This document shows positions 18,702-30,019 of a DNA stretch of 64,000 nt, one piece after another. Position 1 is the stretch's first letter; every line of letters starts with the position of its first letter. Origin of the DNA: Pomacea canaliculata (taxonomy: Eukaryota > Mollusca > Gastropoda > Architaenioglossa > Ampullariidae); the NCBI RefSeq assembly GCF_003073045.1, contig NC_037593.1, forward strand, positions 1,479,525-1,543,524, in the 5' to 3' direction. The position numbers and the translations under genes were made by a program. Below the pieces are notes generated by a model that was given only the letters and a program-made list of their open reading frames with translations, did not search any database and was not told the DNA's origin.

Positions 18702-21207
18702 TCAGGCCTGGAAACATGGCGCGTCTTCCTGTTGTGCGCAGCTCCACTGAAGGAAGTGATAGTAGAGACCAGACGGGCACGTCACTCTCGAGACCACGCC
18801 CCTCGTACATATGTAGTAGGCGGTGCAGTCTGTCCAATCGGGAAACTGGTAATAGGTCACGTGAGAGGGGCAGAGACTGGAAAGGTCACCTGTAGAAACA
18901 CAAAAGTAGTGTTCATTCTATTTATTAGTTAATTTATTAATTGTAAAGTAAAATTAATTTGAAATATTAATTGATATTTATTGTCTTAGTAACCAGCAGT
19001 ACACGTGGTTGCCAGACTTGGAGAGAAGCATCGAGAAGGTTGGTGTCGCAGCATCAGACGTTGATTGTAAAATAACTGTCGTGTGCAAACTGATTTGTGG
19101 CAAGACACAGCGAGCACCCACAGACCTGTCGCGCAGTAAATATTTTTCTCAGGGGGTCGAATCTCTGCCAGGGCAAACTTAAAAAGTGCATCTTGATGTT
19201 TTGTCAGCTGCCGTGAAATTTCACTGTGAAATGCTTGCCAAGCCATCAATTTGAAGGGTTTCTTTTTAATTTAAAACTCAGCAGCTGAGACTTAATACTT
19301 TTATTATTTTTTCTTTACGATCAGCTTTCTTTCTTTCTCTCTCTCTCACACATGCACGCGCGAGAAAGAACCTCCTAGCATCAAGAAGTCTGTCAGTGTC
19401 TCAATTTACTTTGTTCTTGTTATTCCTCGAGGAGCATAGGGACGAGGGCAACAATGTATCAATAGAACAGATAAATTATATTTGCAGAGGCAAAGAAATG
19501 TCAGCAGATTATTGCTTTAAACTTGTTTAAAGTCCTTACATTTATTTAACTGGTTTATAGCTGAGCTGATTAGTAGCATGCTGTTTATAAGCAAATAAGT
19601 TACTATACATGAACAGTCTTATGAGTAAAAAAGGCTTTCTTCTCGCAGACTTTGACCCCTCACCCCCCTCATCACACCCGGGAAGAAAGGGGTGGACGAC
19701 AGCAGCCGACAGACCTTGTATGAGGCAGCACACGATGGTGAACGAGTCACATACAGACAGACAGTGTCGGCCTCTGTCAGATGAGCTTGGCTTTCATCGC
19801 CTTGGCTTTCATCGAGCAGCTCACAGAGGAGTGAGACTGATGGATATCAGCTCAGCCACATGACAATAAACAGTCCACATAATTCCAGCACTACAAAAGC
19901 TCTTAAAAGCTGATTGGATGTTGCCACATGCATCAAATTAACTAAGATACCCTCACGCTCGAGCGTACACCCGGGGAACGTGCATGTGTCACACACTCAG
20001 CAACAGCAGATGTGCGGGTGAGACTTACATCCAGTGCACGGCGAGATCTGGGTTTGTGGGGCGGGTGGCACCACACACCCGGCGTTGTCCGGCCAGTCAC
20101 ACAGGTGAAGGGTGGGGTTAAAGTTGAGTCCCGAGGGGCAGTGCATGGTGTACTGCTGCCCATAGACGCAACCCAAGAACTGGGTGCAGGAAGTCGGGTG
20201 CGGGTAGAAGCCCAGATCCTGGGTACCACAGCTGAAGGCGGCAGATGCTGACGGAGTCACTCGTAATAGGCAGCCTGCACAGAACATGCACAAATAAACA
20301 CAAAAAAGGAACGAACTAACGAACAAACACATTCAGTATAGAAAGAGCGAACAAAGTCACAAATGAACGAAAGAAAGAATGAAAGGATAGAAATTTTGTC
20401 CAAATGTTTGTTTTCTTTTACACTTTCGGTGGCAGATAAGAGGAACTGAGAGCTCCTACCAGTGCCTCCTCCCCCACCACATCGTGGTGTACATACTTGT
20501 GGACATCCTACACAAGACTGACAGCTTCATCTCGAGAACTGCATCGCCAGGAGTAACAAGGTGAGCCTCGGGTGACCCTCGGTGGGCAGCGTGCACAATT
20601 CAATGATTTTAGTCACAGTCCGCTGAGCTTTTCATGGACCCACATCGTCTCATGACCAGCAACATGGACACAGCGGCAACATCTCAGATAGACAGTGCAA
20701 ACAGTCACACAAGACAGGTAAACACACCTACAAAGGTTCGCAGACGGGAAAATCGCAAACAAACAAAGCAAACAGCGCAGACCATCTGCTCCATGCACGA
20801 CAACGAGAGAAGTCTTTTGGAAAAGCTGTTCAAGATTAGTTAAATGGTAAACTCTTTACACAAAAACAAACTTTAACGGATAGTTTTGTGAGTAGGAGTT
20901 TTATCCACGGCTGACCGAGCATCGGGTTGCGTGCCTCAGGAAATCACGAGAAAGAAAAAGCTAATGAATGGGAAGGATGAACAAACCATTAGTACACACG
21001 TGGATATGAACAGTTCTCCACTACCTATACGGGGATATAGATTTGATATATAAATGTGTGTGTATTATAGTAATATTTGATATGTGTTAGTAATATCACC
21101 CTTGTTGTATTAACGAAAAAAAAAAGATGGAAAGAAAAAGCCGTAGAAGTGAAGGAGCTGAACTCACCCAGCAAGACCAAGACAAAAGGGAGTCTGCCAG
21201 TCGCCAT
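18702..21207 (-). CDS. Small secreted protein with two chitin-binding peritrophin-A (CBM14) domains
   Basis: Three minus-strand exons, 21207-21168, 20274-20029 and 18889-18702, join to 474 nt (157 residues). Exon 1 encodes MATGRLPFVLVLLG. The join continues the hydrophobic stretch (CLLRVTPSASAAFS), giving a signal peptide with likely cleavage near ASA. Domain 1 has six cysteines spaced C-13-C-5-C-9-C-12-C-7-C, with the aromatic CBM14 pattern (GFYPHP, CDWP). Domain 2 has C-14-C-5-C-9-C-12-C-7-C (YYQFPDWTDC, CPSGLYYH). The linker is Pro/Gln-rich and has two extra cysteines (PCTGC). Both introns are phase 1, so exon 2 is a symmetric one-domain module. CBM14 proteins bind chitin outside the cell, for example in gut lining, shell matrix or immune lectins; which applies is not visible. 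The gene has no catalytic domain. It was assembled from three separate open stretches, and the exon 1 assignment is the least certain. Confidence 0.82.
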
Positions 21208-21293
21208 TGGAAGTCCACAGGTGTGTGAGCGGTGTGCTCGTCTCACTGCCAGCAGGGTGTCTGGGACAGAGCGGGTGGGTCGACACCCTGAAA

Positions 21294-21429
21294 TCTCTAC
21301 CTCGCCTCTATCTACCCCGCCTCTATCTACCCCGCCTCTACCTACCGCGCATCTATCTACCCGGCCTCTAATCTACCCGCCTCTATCTACCCGCCTCTAT
21401 CTACCCGCCTGTATCTACCCCGCCTCTTC
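21294..21429. repeat. 15-17 bp minisatellite just upstream of the CBM14 gene start
   Basis: About nine units of CCCGCCTCTATCTAC with small changes are present. The array begins 87 bases upstream of the CBM14 start codon on the gene's 5' side, so it probably lies in the promoter or 5' leader. Confidence 0.85.
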
Positions 21430-22484
21430 CGGGTCTCGGAGCTCGGGCGGCGACTCGAACACTCAGCCGCCTGCACGAGGCCACAAACCGCCGGCGCCCA
21501 CAGACTAGCACCGCCATGGATAAACAGTAGCTCACCCGGAACGCACGAACGAGTGCACATAAGCTACAGCATCTAAAGAAAGCTTATAAACTGAGTGCAA
21601 ATACCCAGAGGGACTTCCACGAGCGAGGTGCAAATAAACATCCACACTGAGATGCTCATAAACGAAGAAGTGCCACAGTAAGGTCACGGGGTCATGGGAT
21701 CAGTGATATGGACTTCAATACTTGCCTTTAACATCTCAGTTTAGGTGGACAGTTTTGTAATGTTATTATCGCTCCATTGAATGAACATTTAATGAACTTT
21801 TGATTCTTGAGCAGAAGGCGTGTGGGTGTCGGAATACCCAGGTGTGCATTAGGATTCGCTGATTTCATAAAAACACAGTATTATGTGCATTGACATCAGT
21901 CAGCCCCTCCTACTCGGTGCAGGTGGTCAGGTGTGTCCCACGGGTGCTGAATACTTTCCTGGATGAAGTGCAACAAGAGGGAGAGCAAATATCTCACACA
22001 AAATGAAATCCTTCACTTGGAATTCATGTTAGACATCATATTGTTCGCCTTTTCTGTAATTCAAACAAGAGCCTTTTAGCAAACAGGATACTTGAGAATA
22101 TTTGAGATATTTCAAAACGGTTAACCTTATCCCCGCCTACTGCACACTTTCGTGTTAAATCGGTTTTAAAATAAAATAATAAATAATTGATCAGATAGGG
22201 AGACAAATGATACAGAAATCGAAAAATGGGGCAGACGATGTCGATGTGTAATATGTAATCAGAAAGCTGTCGACATGTAATCAGGTACAGGTATAGTCGA
22301 CAGGTGCTAAAATAAAAAGGTGATCACGTGTCAACTAGCTAGCAAGCAATGCACGAGGGCGAGGACCTGGTGGAAGGACAATGGGACACTTGTAGAGACA
22401 TCTGGGTTCAACATGTGTCACTGTCATCGAGCGAGGACATGTCCAGACACAACTGTAGCTGCTAACACAAATACCACAGCTTCT

Positions 22485-22513
22485 GATGACGATGACGACG
22501 ATGATGATGACGA
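22485..22513. repeat. (GAY)n trinucleotide run
   Basis: GATGACGATGACGACGATG continues as GAT/GAC triplets. An open frame gives a poly-Asp run, but no gene supports it. Confidence 0.7.
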
Positions 22514-22992
22514 GCAAGCAAGACAAACTGTCAGTGAGCAGGTGTCGCCGTCAGACCCGGGTACTAAGAAAACAAGGTGTGAGTACGTGGGGGTCACTAA
22601 GGTGACGAGTGTCGGTGATGTCATCAGACTCACCCCTCACCCCATGCACGTCACGTGCCGTGGACCTGTGTGCCGCGCGTGCTCTTGTCGACATTCCGCG
22701 GATCACGTGGTAGAGACGTAGGACGTGACAAGGAGAATTGCTGGCCCCTCGCCTTTCTCTCAGATCTCAGCTCGCAGCCAATCAGTTTGTTCCTTTCTGT
22801 CTAATGAACTCTGTCGCCCTGTTGTGATGATGCGCGGTGTCACAGGTCGCGACAGGGTCTTTCTTTCGTGGTCACGTGATCCAAGAGAACTGAACATTTT
22901 ACAAACACGAAATGGTTGAATGGGGTGGAGTACGGGTGGGGTGGGTGTTGCAAGGACGACAGCCTCATAAAAATAGAGACGAGCATGACCAC

Positions 22993-23015
22993 CCAGCCAG
23001 CCAGCCAGCCAGCCA
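22993..23015. repeat. (CCAG)n microsatellite
   Basis: Five to six CCAG units, the same unit as at 17903-17930. Confidence 0.8.
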
Positions 23016-23246
23016 ATATTGCAAATTTGTCAACGATGGCTGCGACGGTCCAAAAATCCCTCCACTGCTAGAAGGGCTTCACTTTTTTCCCAAACAAAAT
23101 GAGGTCTTGGAAATGCATTCTGAGTTTGCCAAAAGAAATAATCGAACTCACGAAATTAAATCTGCGAATCAGCGAGGAGGTGATGGAGGAATAAAGCCTC
23201 GGAAAGACATCAGTCACGGAGGTTCCCAGAACGAGTTTGGAAACTT

Positions 23247-23287
23247 GCACAATCACACAATCACAATCACACAATCACACAATCACG
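23247..23287. repeat. CACAAT-type short tandem repeat
   Basis: AATCACAC and AATCACA units alternate about five times. Confidence 0.7.
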
Positions 23288-25333
23288 GTCTTTCTATGAA
23301 AATAAGGTCTACTGTCAAATAGCAGTTCCCTTCTGACTCGCCATTGGTAGTCTCCTCCTTGGTCCTTCATTCACGATTCCTTCTCTAAGGCAGCATAATA
23401 TCTTTGTAACGATGATTCCTCCCTCTGTCTCTCCTCCTCTCTCTCCCTTTTTCGATTCTCTCTTGGCCTTGCGACTACCTTCTGTTTCTCCCTCACTATA
23501 AAGACAGGGTGAGAATGAGTTACCAAGGCAACGGCTGCATGGTGAGGAGCAAGGGTGGCACGGACATTGAGAAGAATGAGAAAGCCGGAGTTCGTCCCTC
23601 CGTCGCTCTCAAAGCCACGAGAAGGATTACATGTTATAAGGCTAAGGCCAGGCAATAAAGTCTGAAGGCGGAAATGGAAGAGTAGTGAGGTGTACACCCT
23701 GCATCAGATGTCCTGCTGCTCCACACTGCGACCATTCTCACAGTTCTACTGATGTTCACAGTTCGTCAGGTGTAAAGTTCGTTGTGTACAGAGTACGACA
23801 TGTCACGTGACACACACCTAGCAAACCTCTGGCACCTGTAAACACCTAGGGCAAGCTATCAACGTGAAATAGACATAAACAATTTGTAAACATCAAGCAG
23901 AGGCACTCAGTCTGTACATGTCTATCTGTACTGAGGTCCGACTGTGTGGTTTCCAGAAAACTCGGAGCACGACAAGCATGGCGCCAACATGTTGTCCTGT
24001 CGTGTGTAAGCAGCAGACGAGAGCTGTGATATCGATGTTGTTCCATGTAATCGAAACCCGTTACCAGCCACTCAGGACGACGGAGATGGGGCAGACACCA
24101 ACATTGTCCAAATCGACAACCGCCATCAAGCGCGTGCGCACCAGCGCGCGCCTCCATCTGGTGTCATGGAGAGTCTTGCAGTAGGCTCCATCTTCTCTCC
24201 ATCCTCTCCCTACCTCGTTTATTGTCCTTCCCTGCGTTTGTGCTGGTCGCTTCCATTTATTTTATTTTCTCTGTTTATTTCTTCCGCTGAGCTCAGCTCA
24301 CGCGCTGGCGACTTCCACACCGACACAGTCCGGGCGTGGGACAGTCACGTGGTGGTGGTTGTAGCTGCTGCAACAGCACAGGGTTTGGTAGTTGTCAACA
24401 TTTTATAGTTTAGTTTTGATGCTGTGCACCTCGTTGACCGTTTAGCTCCCCCTCCCTGTGTCCCAGGCATGGCCCCGACCCTGTCGCCGGTCACGTGGTC
24501 ATGTTGATGTTGGCCACGAAGTTTGGCAACAAGAACATCACTGAGTGAGTGGCCTGCAGGGTCTAGGGATCCAGCAAACAACTGTCCCCCTGCTGGCGGA
24601 ACTGATGACATTTCTAGAACCTCGCATTTTCTTGCAGGGGAGTCAACTCTATTCTCTCGTGAGATAAATTTGAAAAAATTCGACAAAATAAATTAGCAAG
24701 AGACAAACAAGAAACATTTACCTCTTCAGGCCACACATCAACAAAACATTTTTCTTGTCAAAAAGATTTCCCTCAAAGCAGGTGTAGATTAAAATATGGG
24801 ATGTAGAGGGGGAGACATAAGAACTGTCCTGGCATCTCGGCCCCTGGGACTGGAATCTGGATTTCGTGAACAGCATTCAAACCTAACAAGACAAAATATA
24901 TTAATCTCGCTCAGGATGAAGCGAAGCTGATCTCAAGCCGCTTGGGGCAGAAATATGTTGGAACTGTGCATAATGAGTGGAATTTTTAAAATACATTTCC
25001 AATGAAATTATTTCTATTTCAGCTTACAAATTTAGAAAAGAGAAAATTAAGAAAAAGACTTCATGGTTTCCGCTGAAATTGATTGAAAGATTTATTCAGC
25101 GGAAATTGCCCCAAAGTGCTTGTAAATATTCCGGAATTTTTTTTTTCATGGTTTCTTGAGCCTAACAGACTTCAAATCGATGAGAATTGAGGAAAACCTC
25201 TTGTCTGTCTTGTACCGGGTGGCCTGCATGTACCCGGTCAACCATTTCAATGCTTCCTACCTTCAAACTTAATAATTATGTTGAAAATCCAAAGGGAGTA
25301 ACTTCCATATTATTGTCCCTGGCTTCAAGACCT

Positions 25334-25411
25334 CACGTCATCAAACAGGAGTCGCCACCTGGTGACGGACTCACGTCCGTCACCAGGTGGCGACTCCTGT
25401 TTGATGACGTG
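25334..25411. repeat. Perfect 36-base inverted repeat with a 6-base loop
   Basis: The left arm 25334-25369 (starting CACGTCATCAAACAGG) is matched without error by the right arm 25376-25411 (ending CCTGTTTGATGACGTG). Arm matching continues outward for three more bases with one mismatch. The loop is CTCACG. Such a structure can form a cruciform in DNA or a long hairpin if transcribed. It resembles no known terminator or RNA gene. Confidence 0.95.
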
Positions 25412-26261
25412 TGGTGAGTACGAGTCATGGCCGCCCTGCCCTCTGCCCTCCCTGCAGCAGTTTGTCACACCACCATCAGCAGGACATCCACGAGCGCAGA
25501 GGAAGCCATCAAAAGCCAGGTGGCGTTGTAGGACAAGGGGGGATAATCTCGGCTGCTCAGACGTGGTGCTGGGGGCTGGCGCTGTTTGCGCGGCGCCCGT
25601 AATTGCCTCCCCTTGGCGCAAGGAGGATCAATAGCGGAATATCTGGAATGTGGAGAAACTGCCGGACACCAGCCAATGGAGGAGCCACTCCGCTGACGGA
25701 ATCAAACAGCCATCAGTGCTCGCCCCTGTCACCAGACCTGTCCGCCATTCTGGCCGTTTCCTTGCAGGAACAAAGTCAACTCGGTAAGTCAGTCTTGCCT
25801 TCACTTACCGCTCACTACTATTATCTATGTATCCTATTGATCTATCTATATCTATTATATATACCTATCTACATTGATCGATCATATTCTGTTTTTTTTT
25901 ATTCAAACTTTCGTCTACCTTTCGCTAGACACCACTAGTCAACCTGGCATAATATTCCTGTCTAAAGAAACTTGCCTCGTTTGCACTTTTTACATAAAGC
26001 AGCGAGAATCACAAAACAAAAGAAAGTTAAAATAAATAAATAATAAAACACTTTCTCTTGTAGGCACATGGCAAAGCCGTGTCCTCGCTTCCCATGATCC
26101 TTCGAGTCCACAGGACTGCACACCTCCCTTCGTCGCCATTTTCTGTCTTTATATATTTATATTCATTATGTATCTCCATCACTCACTCAGCAGACACACT
26201 GCTGCCGGTGACAGACTTCACATCCGTGCTTTGTGTCCACAGGAAGGTGGCTACAGGCGCC

Positions 26262-28102
26262 ATGGGTGTCGTTCGATTGGCAGACAGTGCAGGGGAGACA
26301 ATCACTTTGCTGGACGTGGACGGCGATTATTTCCCCCCTGACCTCGACGCGGGGGTCATCCAGGGGTTGAAAACCTTCAACTTCCGTCCCGATGATGTTA
26401 TTGTTTGTTCTTATCCCAAGACTGGCAAGTCCTGTTTGTACACTGACAGTCTTTATTCCACATTTGTTTTATGTTAAGGCTTTAAAAATGTGAACTGTAC
26501 GCCGGAGGGGCAGACAAACAAACAAACACAGAGCGCATGCAAAGAATTGAGCGGGGGAAACCAGTCGGGGAGAACCGCGGGATTAAACAGAGGGAGGGAG
26601 CCGCAAGCCGTTGAGAAGGATGGAAAGAAAAAAGTAAATAATAATGCAATAAATGTCGGAATGGGGTAAGAGAATGAACAATTTAGCTAAAACGGAAACA
26701 GAATAGACACAAGGGAAGATAGCAGCCCCTCCTTCCACCCGAGCCACCCCAAACACTCCATAAAGAACATTTATTTCTTCAGGTTGTCACTGGATATGGG
26801 AGGTAACTCGGATGCTCCTTTCTGGTTCCACGGACGTCGACGAGACGGAGAAGGAGCTGATGATGATGGAGTGGCAGACGCAGCAATACTTCGATTCCAA
26901 GCCCGCACCCCGGGTGCTGAACACTCACGCCTTGCCACGTCAGCTCAACGCGGACCTGCTGCGCATGCGCGCCAAGATCGTCTTCATCCTGCGCAACCCC
27001 AAGGACGTGGCCGTGTCCTTCTACCACCATCACCTCAAGCTGCCGGAGTACGAGTACCGGGGTAGCTGGGCCGCCTACCTCCACCTCTTCCTCACCGGCA
27101 ACGGTAGGGTAGCCACTCCACTTTTCTCACCAAGTTTTGACACGCATGCGCAGACCGTCTTTTTGTGACTACGGATGTGTTACACTGTGTTACAGTTGAC
27201 TACGGATCTGTGTTCGAGTACATGAAGGACTGGGAGGCATTCATCCACCAACACCCAGACTACCCGCTCATTGTTATCACCTACGAGGACTTAAAAGAGG
27301 TAATGTACCCTGTGTAATGTTTCCCCATTGTAATGTTGTTACCAGGTGTTACACTGAGTCACGATAGTGACCACATAGTCACGTGGTATTGACTCCATGC
27401 TTTGGTGTTACTTCTTGTCATGGACTGCTGATGTTCAGTAAAATTATTGCCGATGAAGCATTTTAAACAAAGTCAGTGTCCGACTAATAATCTTTGTTGA
27501 CTGGTTGACAGGATCCCGTTAGAGAACTTTCTCGGCTCTCGCAGTTCCTCGACAAAAACCACAACCGCGACTTTGTGGAGCGTGTCGCCGACTCCTGCAG
27601 CTTCTTGCGAATGAAAGAAAGAAAGGGACACAACTGGCTGACCAACGGCGGCGACACCATCTTCTACCGCAAAGGTTGACCACAGCAGCTGTTTATGTCG
27701 ATTTTTTGTTTATCTTTGGGAAAATAAAATACTAGGGCATGGGTATAGTCCAGTACTGTGTGGCAGGCTACCCGGAGTGCGTAGTCTCACCTGTTGTCGT
27801 GTAAGTTAGACAGTCGTTAAGTTAGACAGTCGTTAGGTTAGACAGTCGTTAGGTTAGACAGTCGTGAGCTTGGACAGTCGCTAAGTTATACAGTCGTTAG
27901 GTTAGACGAGGCAATCATCAAGTAGGTTGGGTCCTCGGTACCATCCAATATTACCTCAATAATCAGCAGGTGGACTGTGGTTTCAGGTGAGGTGGGCGAT
28001 TGGCGCAACTGGTTCACCGTGACCCAGAACCTGACCTTTGACGCCGCGTGTCGGGACAAGATGGCCGGCTCATGCTTCAAGCTGCGGGAGACTTTGCAGT
28101 GA
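26262..28102 (+). CDS. Cytosolic sulfotransferase (SULT family)
   Basis: Five exons, 26262-26424, 26783-27103, 27196-27299, 27512-27674 and 27987-28102, join to 867 nt (288 residues), the normal SULT length. The enzyme transfers sulfate from PAPS to hydroxyl or amino groups of small molecules in the cytosol. Seen: the 5'-phosphosulfate loop YPKTGCHW (residues 51-58), the catalytic His in NTHALP (H103), the 3'-phosphate site RNPKDVAVSFYHH (R125, S133), and RKGEVGDWRNWFT (249-261) closing the PAPS site. The SULT dimer motif KxxxTVxxxE is imperfect (Arg for Lys, Leu for Glu). There is no signal peptide or membrane segment. The start ATG has an ideal context (GCGCCATGG). Intron 1 must use a GC donor (G|GCAAGT) to keep frame and the PAPS loop. 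An acceptor-like TCCACAG just before 26242 suggests an upstream non-coding exon. Substrate is unknown. Confidence 0.93.
27805..27907. repeat. 16-bp minisatellite in sulfotransferase intron 4
   Basis: About 6.4 units of GTTAGACAGTCGTTAG with a few substitutions, ending 79 bases before exon 5. Confidence 0.9.
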
Positions 28103-28916
28103 CTGTCGTGCCCACCTGTATCCACCTGTCCTCAGGAGGCTGAACATCATCTTGTCGCCTCCAGTGGATAAAATGACCAGTCTGATTCTCACCTTCAAGG
28201 TTCACGTGACAGGTGGTCGCAGACTGTAATTGAAGCTTAAAGTGGACAAGGTGGACATCGGTTGAACTGTTGACCTTTTCCGCGGACTGCGTACAGGTCA
28301 ACATGTGCTGCTTACACTTCCGGAAAAGTTGGCTTGAAAAGGAATGTTTGACAGTAGATATAGGTATTAGGTACACTAACAGAGTAGACACTAACAGCTG
28401 TACACGTGTTAGGATCGCAGTACCAGAAGTTTCTAGAATATTCCTTAGTCTTGGAGTGTTGCTATACTGACAGTGGGGATGACATCAGATGGGGGCAGAG
28501 ACGGTGTGGATCAGCCGTTTATGGTTGGAATAACCGAGGTGTAGTACATATCCGCCATCAGACGAAGTCCCCGTCGTCTGCTAGTACACTGGGCAACGGA
28601 CCTGTCGTTAATATTCCGTTACAGAAGCCCTCCGACATGTTTGATTCAACGTCTCCCGACATAAAAGCAGACAAGCATGGGTGTCTAGAGACCAATCTTT
28701 GTTCTTTTGTCTGAAGAACAGAAAAACGAGCGGCAGCAGGCAGCCTCAGTCTGCCCATAACGGTCGTCAGCAAAGGGAGAGCAAAACGCTAGGATGCTCT
28801 TGTAGTCGGTCGCTAGAGTTCCCTCCCCTGCTTTATCCTCCCGCAACTGTGCACGTGACGCACGGCGAGGTCTTCACACGCAGTATTGCAAGCCAATATA
28901 GGTGTATAGTCTACAG

Positions 28917-29245
28917 TATTCCCCATAGTACAGTGTTTGTACTCAGATAAACAGCTCTATTCTCCATAGTACACTGTGTATACTGCTCAGACAAGTTGTA
29001 TTATACAGGATATTGCAGTATTAAAGTTGAATTATACAGTATTCATCGCCAGTACAGATAGTCTCATTATTCCCACAGTATAGTCTGTGTACTGCTCAGA
29101 CAAGTTGTATTATACAGTGTATTGCAGTATTAAAGTTGCATTATACAGTATAGCCTCATACCACATGTTTATTACCCATAGTATAGTGTGTGTACTACAG
29201 ACAAGCTGTATTAAACAGTTCTGGAAGTCAATAAAGTTGTCTAGT
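28917..29245. repeat. Diverged tandem repeat, about 120-bp unit, three copies
   Basis: The blocks CCATAGTA(C/T)A(C/G)TGTGT, then GCTCAGACAAGTTGTATTA and then GCAGTATTAAAGTTG occur in the same order at about 28925-29040, 29070-29150 and 29175-29240. The third copy contains AATAAA, which may serve as the distal poly(A) signal of the sulfotransferase gene. Confidence 0.7.
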
Positions 29246-29988
29246 GTCAGACCCAATGTACAGTATAGATGTGTTAAAGTCTGTTTATTGCAGTTGTGAG
29301 TGACACTAGTCATATAACTGAGTCAGTGAGTCAAGCCATGAAACCTAGCTTGTCAACAATAAGATAAACATGCCAGTCATCTCTCGCTTGTTTCTCACAT
29401 CACTCACCTGGTCCAGAGTTTATACAGAACTGTGTGACCAGAGTTGTTTATACAGAACTAAACACAACCAAAACAAGAAATGGCTTCTGGAATTAATAAT
29501 AATAATCATCATCAAAGGCGGACTCATTGCGCTGAGCAGGCAGCAGAAGCACAGGTAAACGTAAACATGAAGGTCCAACACTTTTATCCAAATCGGAGCG
29601 CGACCACAGCGTAAACAAAATCAAGGGCAGACAATCCCCCTCAGCGCGTTAGGCCAAGGGACAGAACTTATCCAAGAAGCCCCTGTTCAGATGACAGCAG
29701 AAAGAAATATCTACAAACTACATGTTATGTGAAATCAGCGAGAGACAGAGGAACTCAGACAGACTGAGGACTTCACGAGGACAGGTTGCACTGTACTGTG
29801 GACAACAAGACGATGTCCAGCATGAAGGGGGGCAACACAGGGAGGGATGTACAGTCTCTGTACGAGTGGAGACTAGTCACCACAAGGTCCATGACAGTCA
29901 GGCTGAAAAACAACAGCTTCGATTCATTGATTCACCATCCAATTACAGCAACAAGAGGAGAAAGAAACCGTCTGTGAACAGTTTCAAG

Positions 29989-30019
<31 letters not shown>

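Larger units (their letters stand above)
21430..26241. other. Divergent intergenic region between the CBM14 and sulfotransferase genes
   Basis: No exon with recognisable similarity is seen. The two flanking genes point away from each other across this region, so it should contain both promoters and any untranslated 5' exon of the sulfotransferase. Contents noted: short (GAY)n, (CCAG)n and CACAAT arrays, the 36-base inverted repeat at 25334-25411, and about seven CACGTG sites. Confidence 0.5.

Noticed and set aside
22320..22721. Frame with a poly-Asp run
   Set aside because: The run is a GAY microsatellite, and the rest has no similarity to any family I know and no supporting gene structure.
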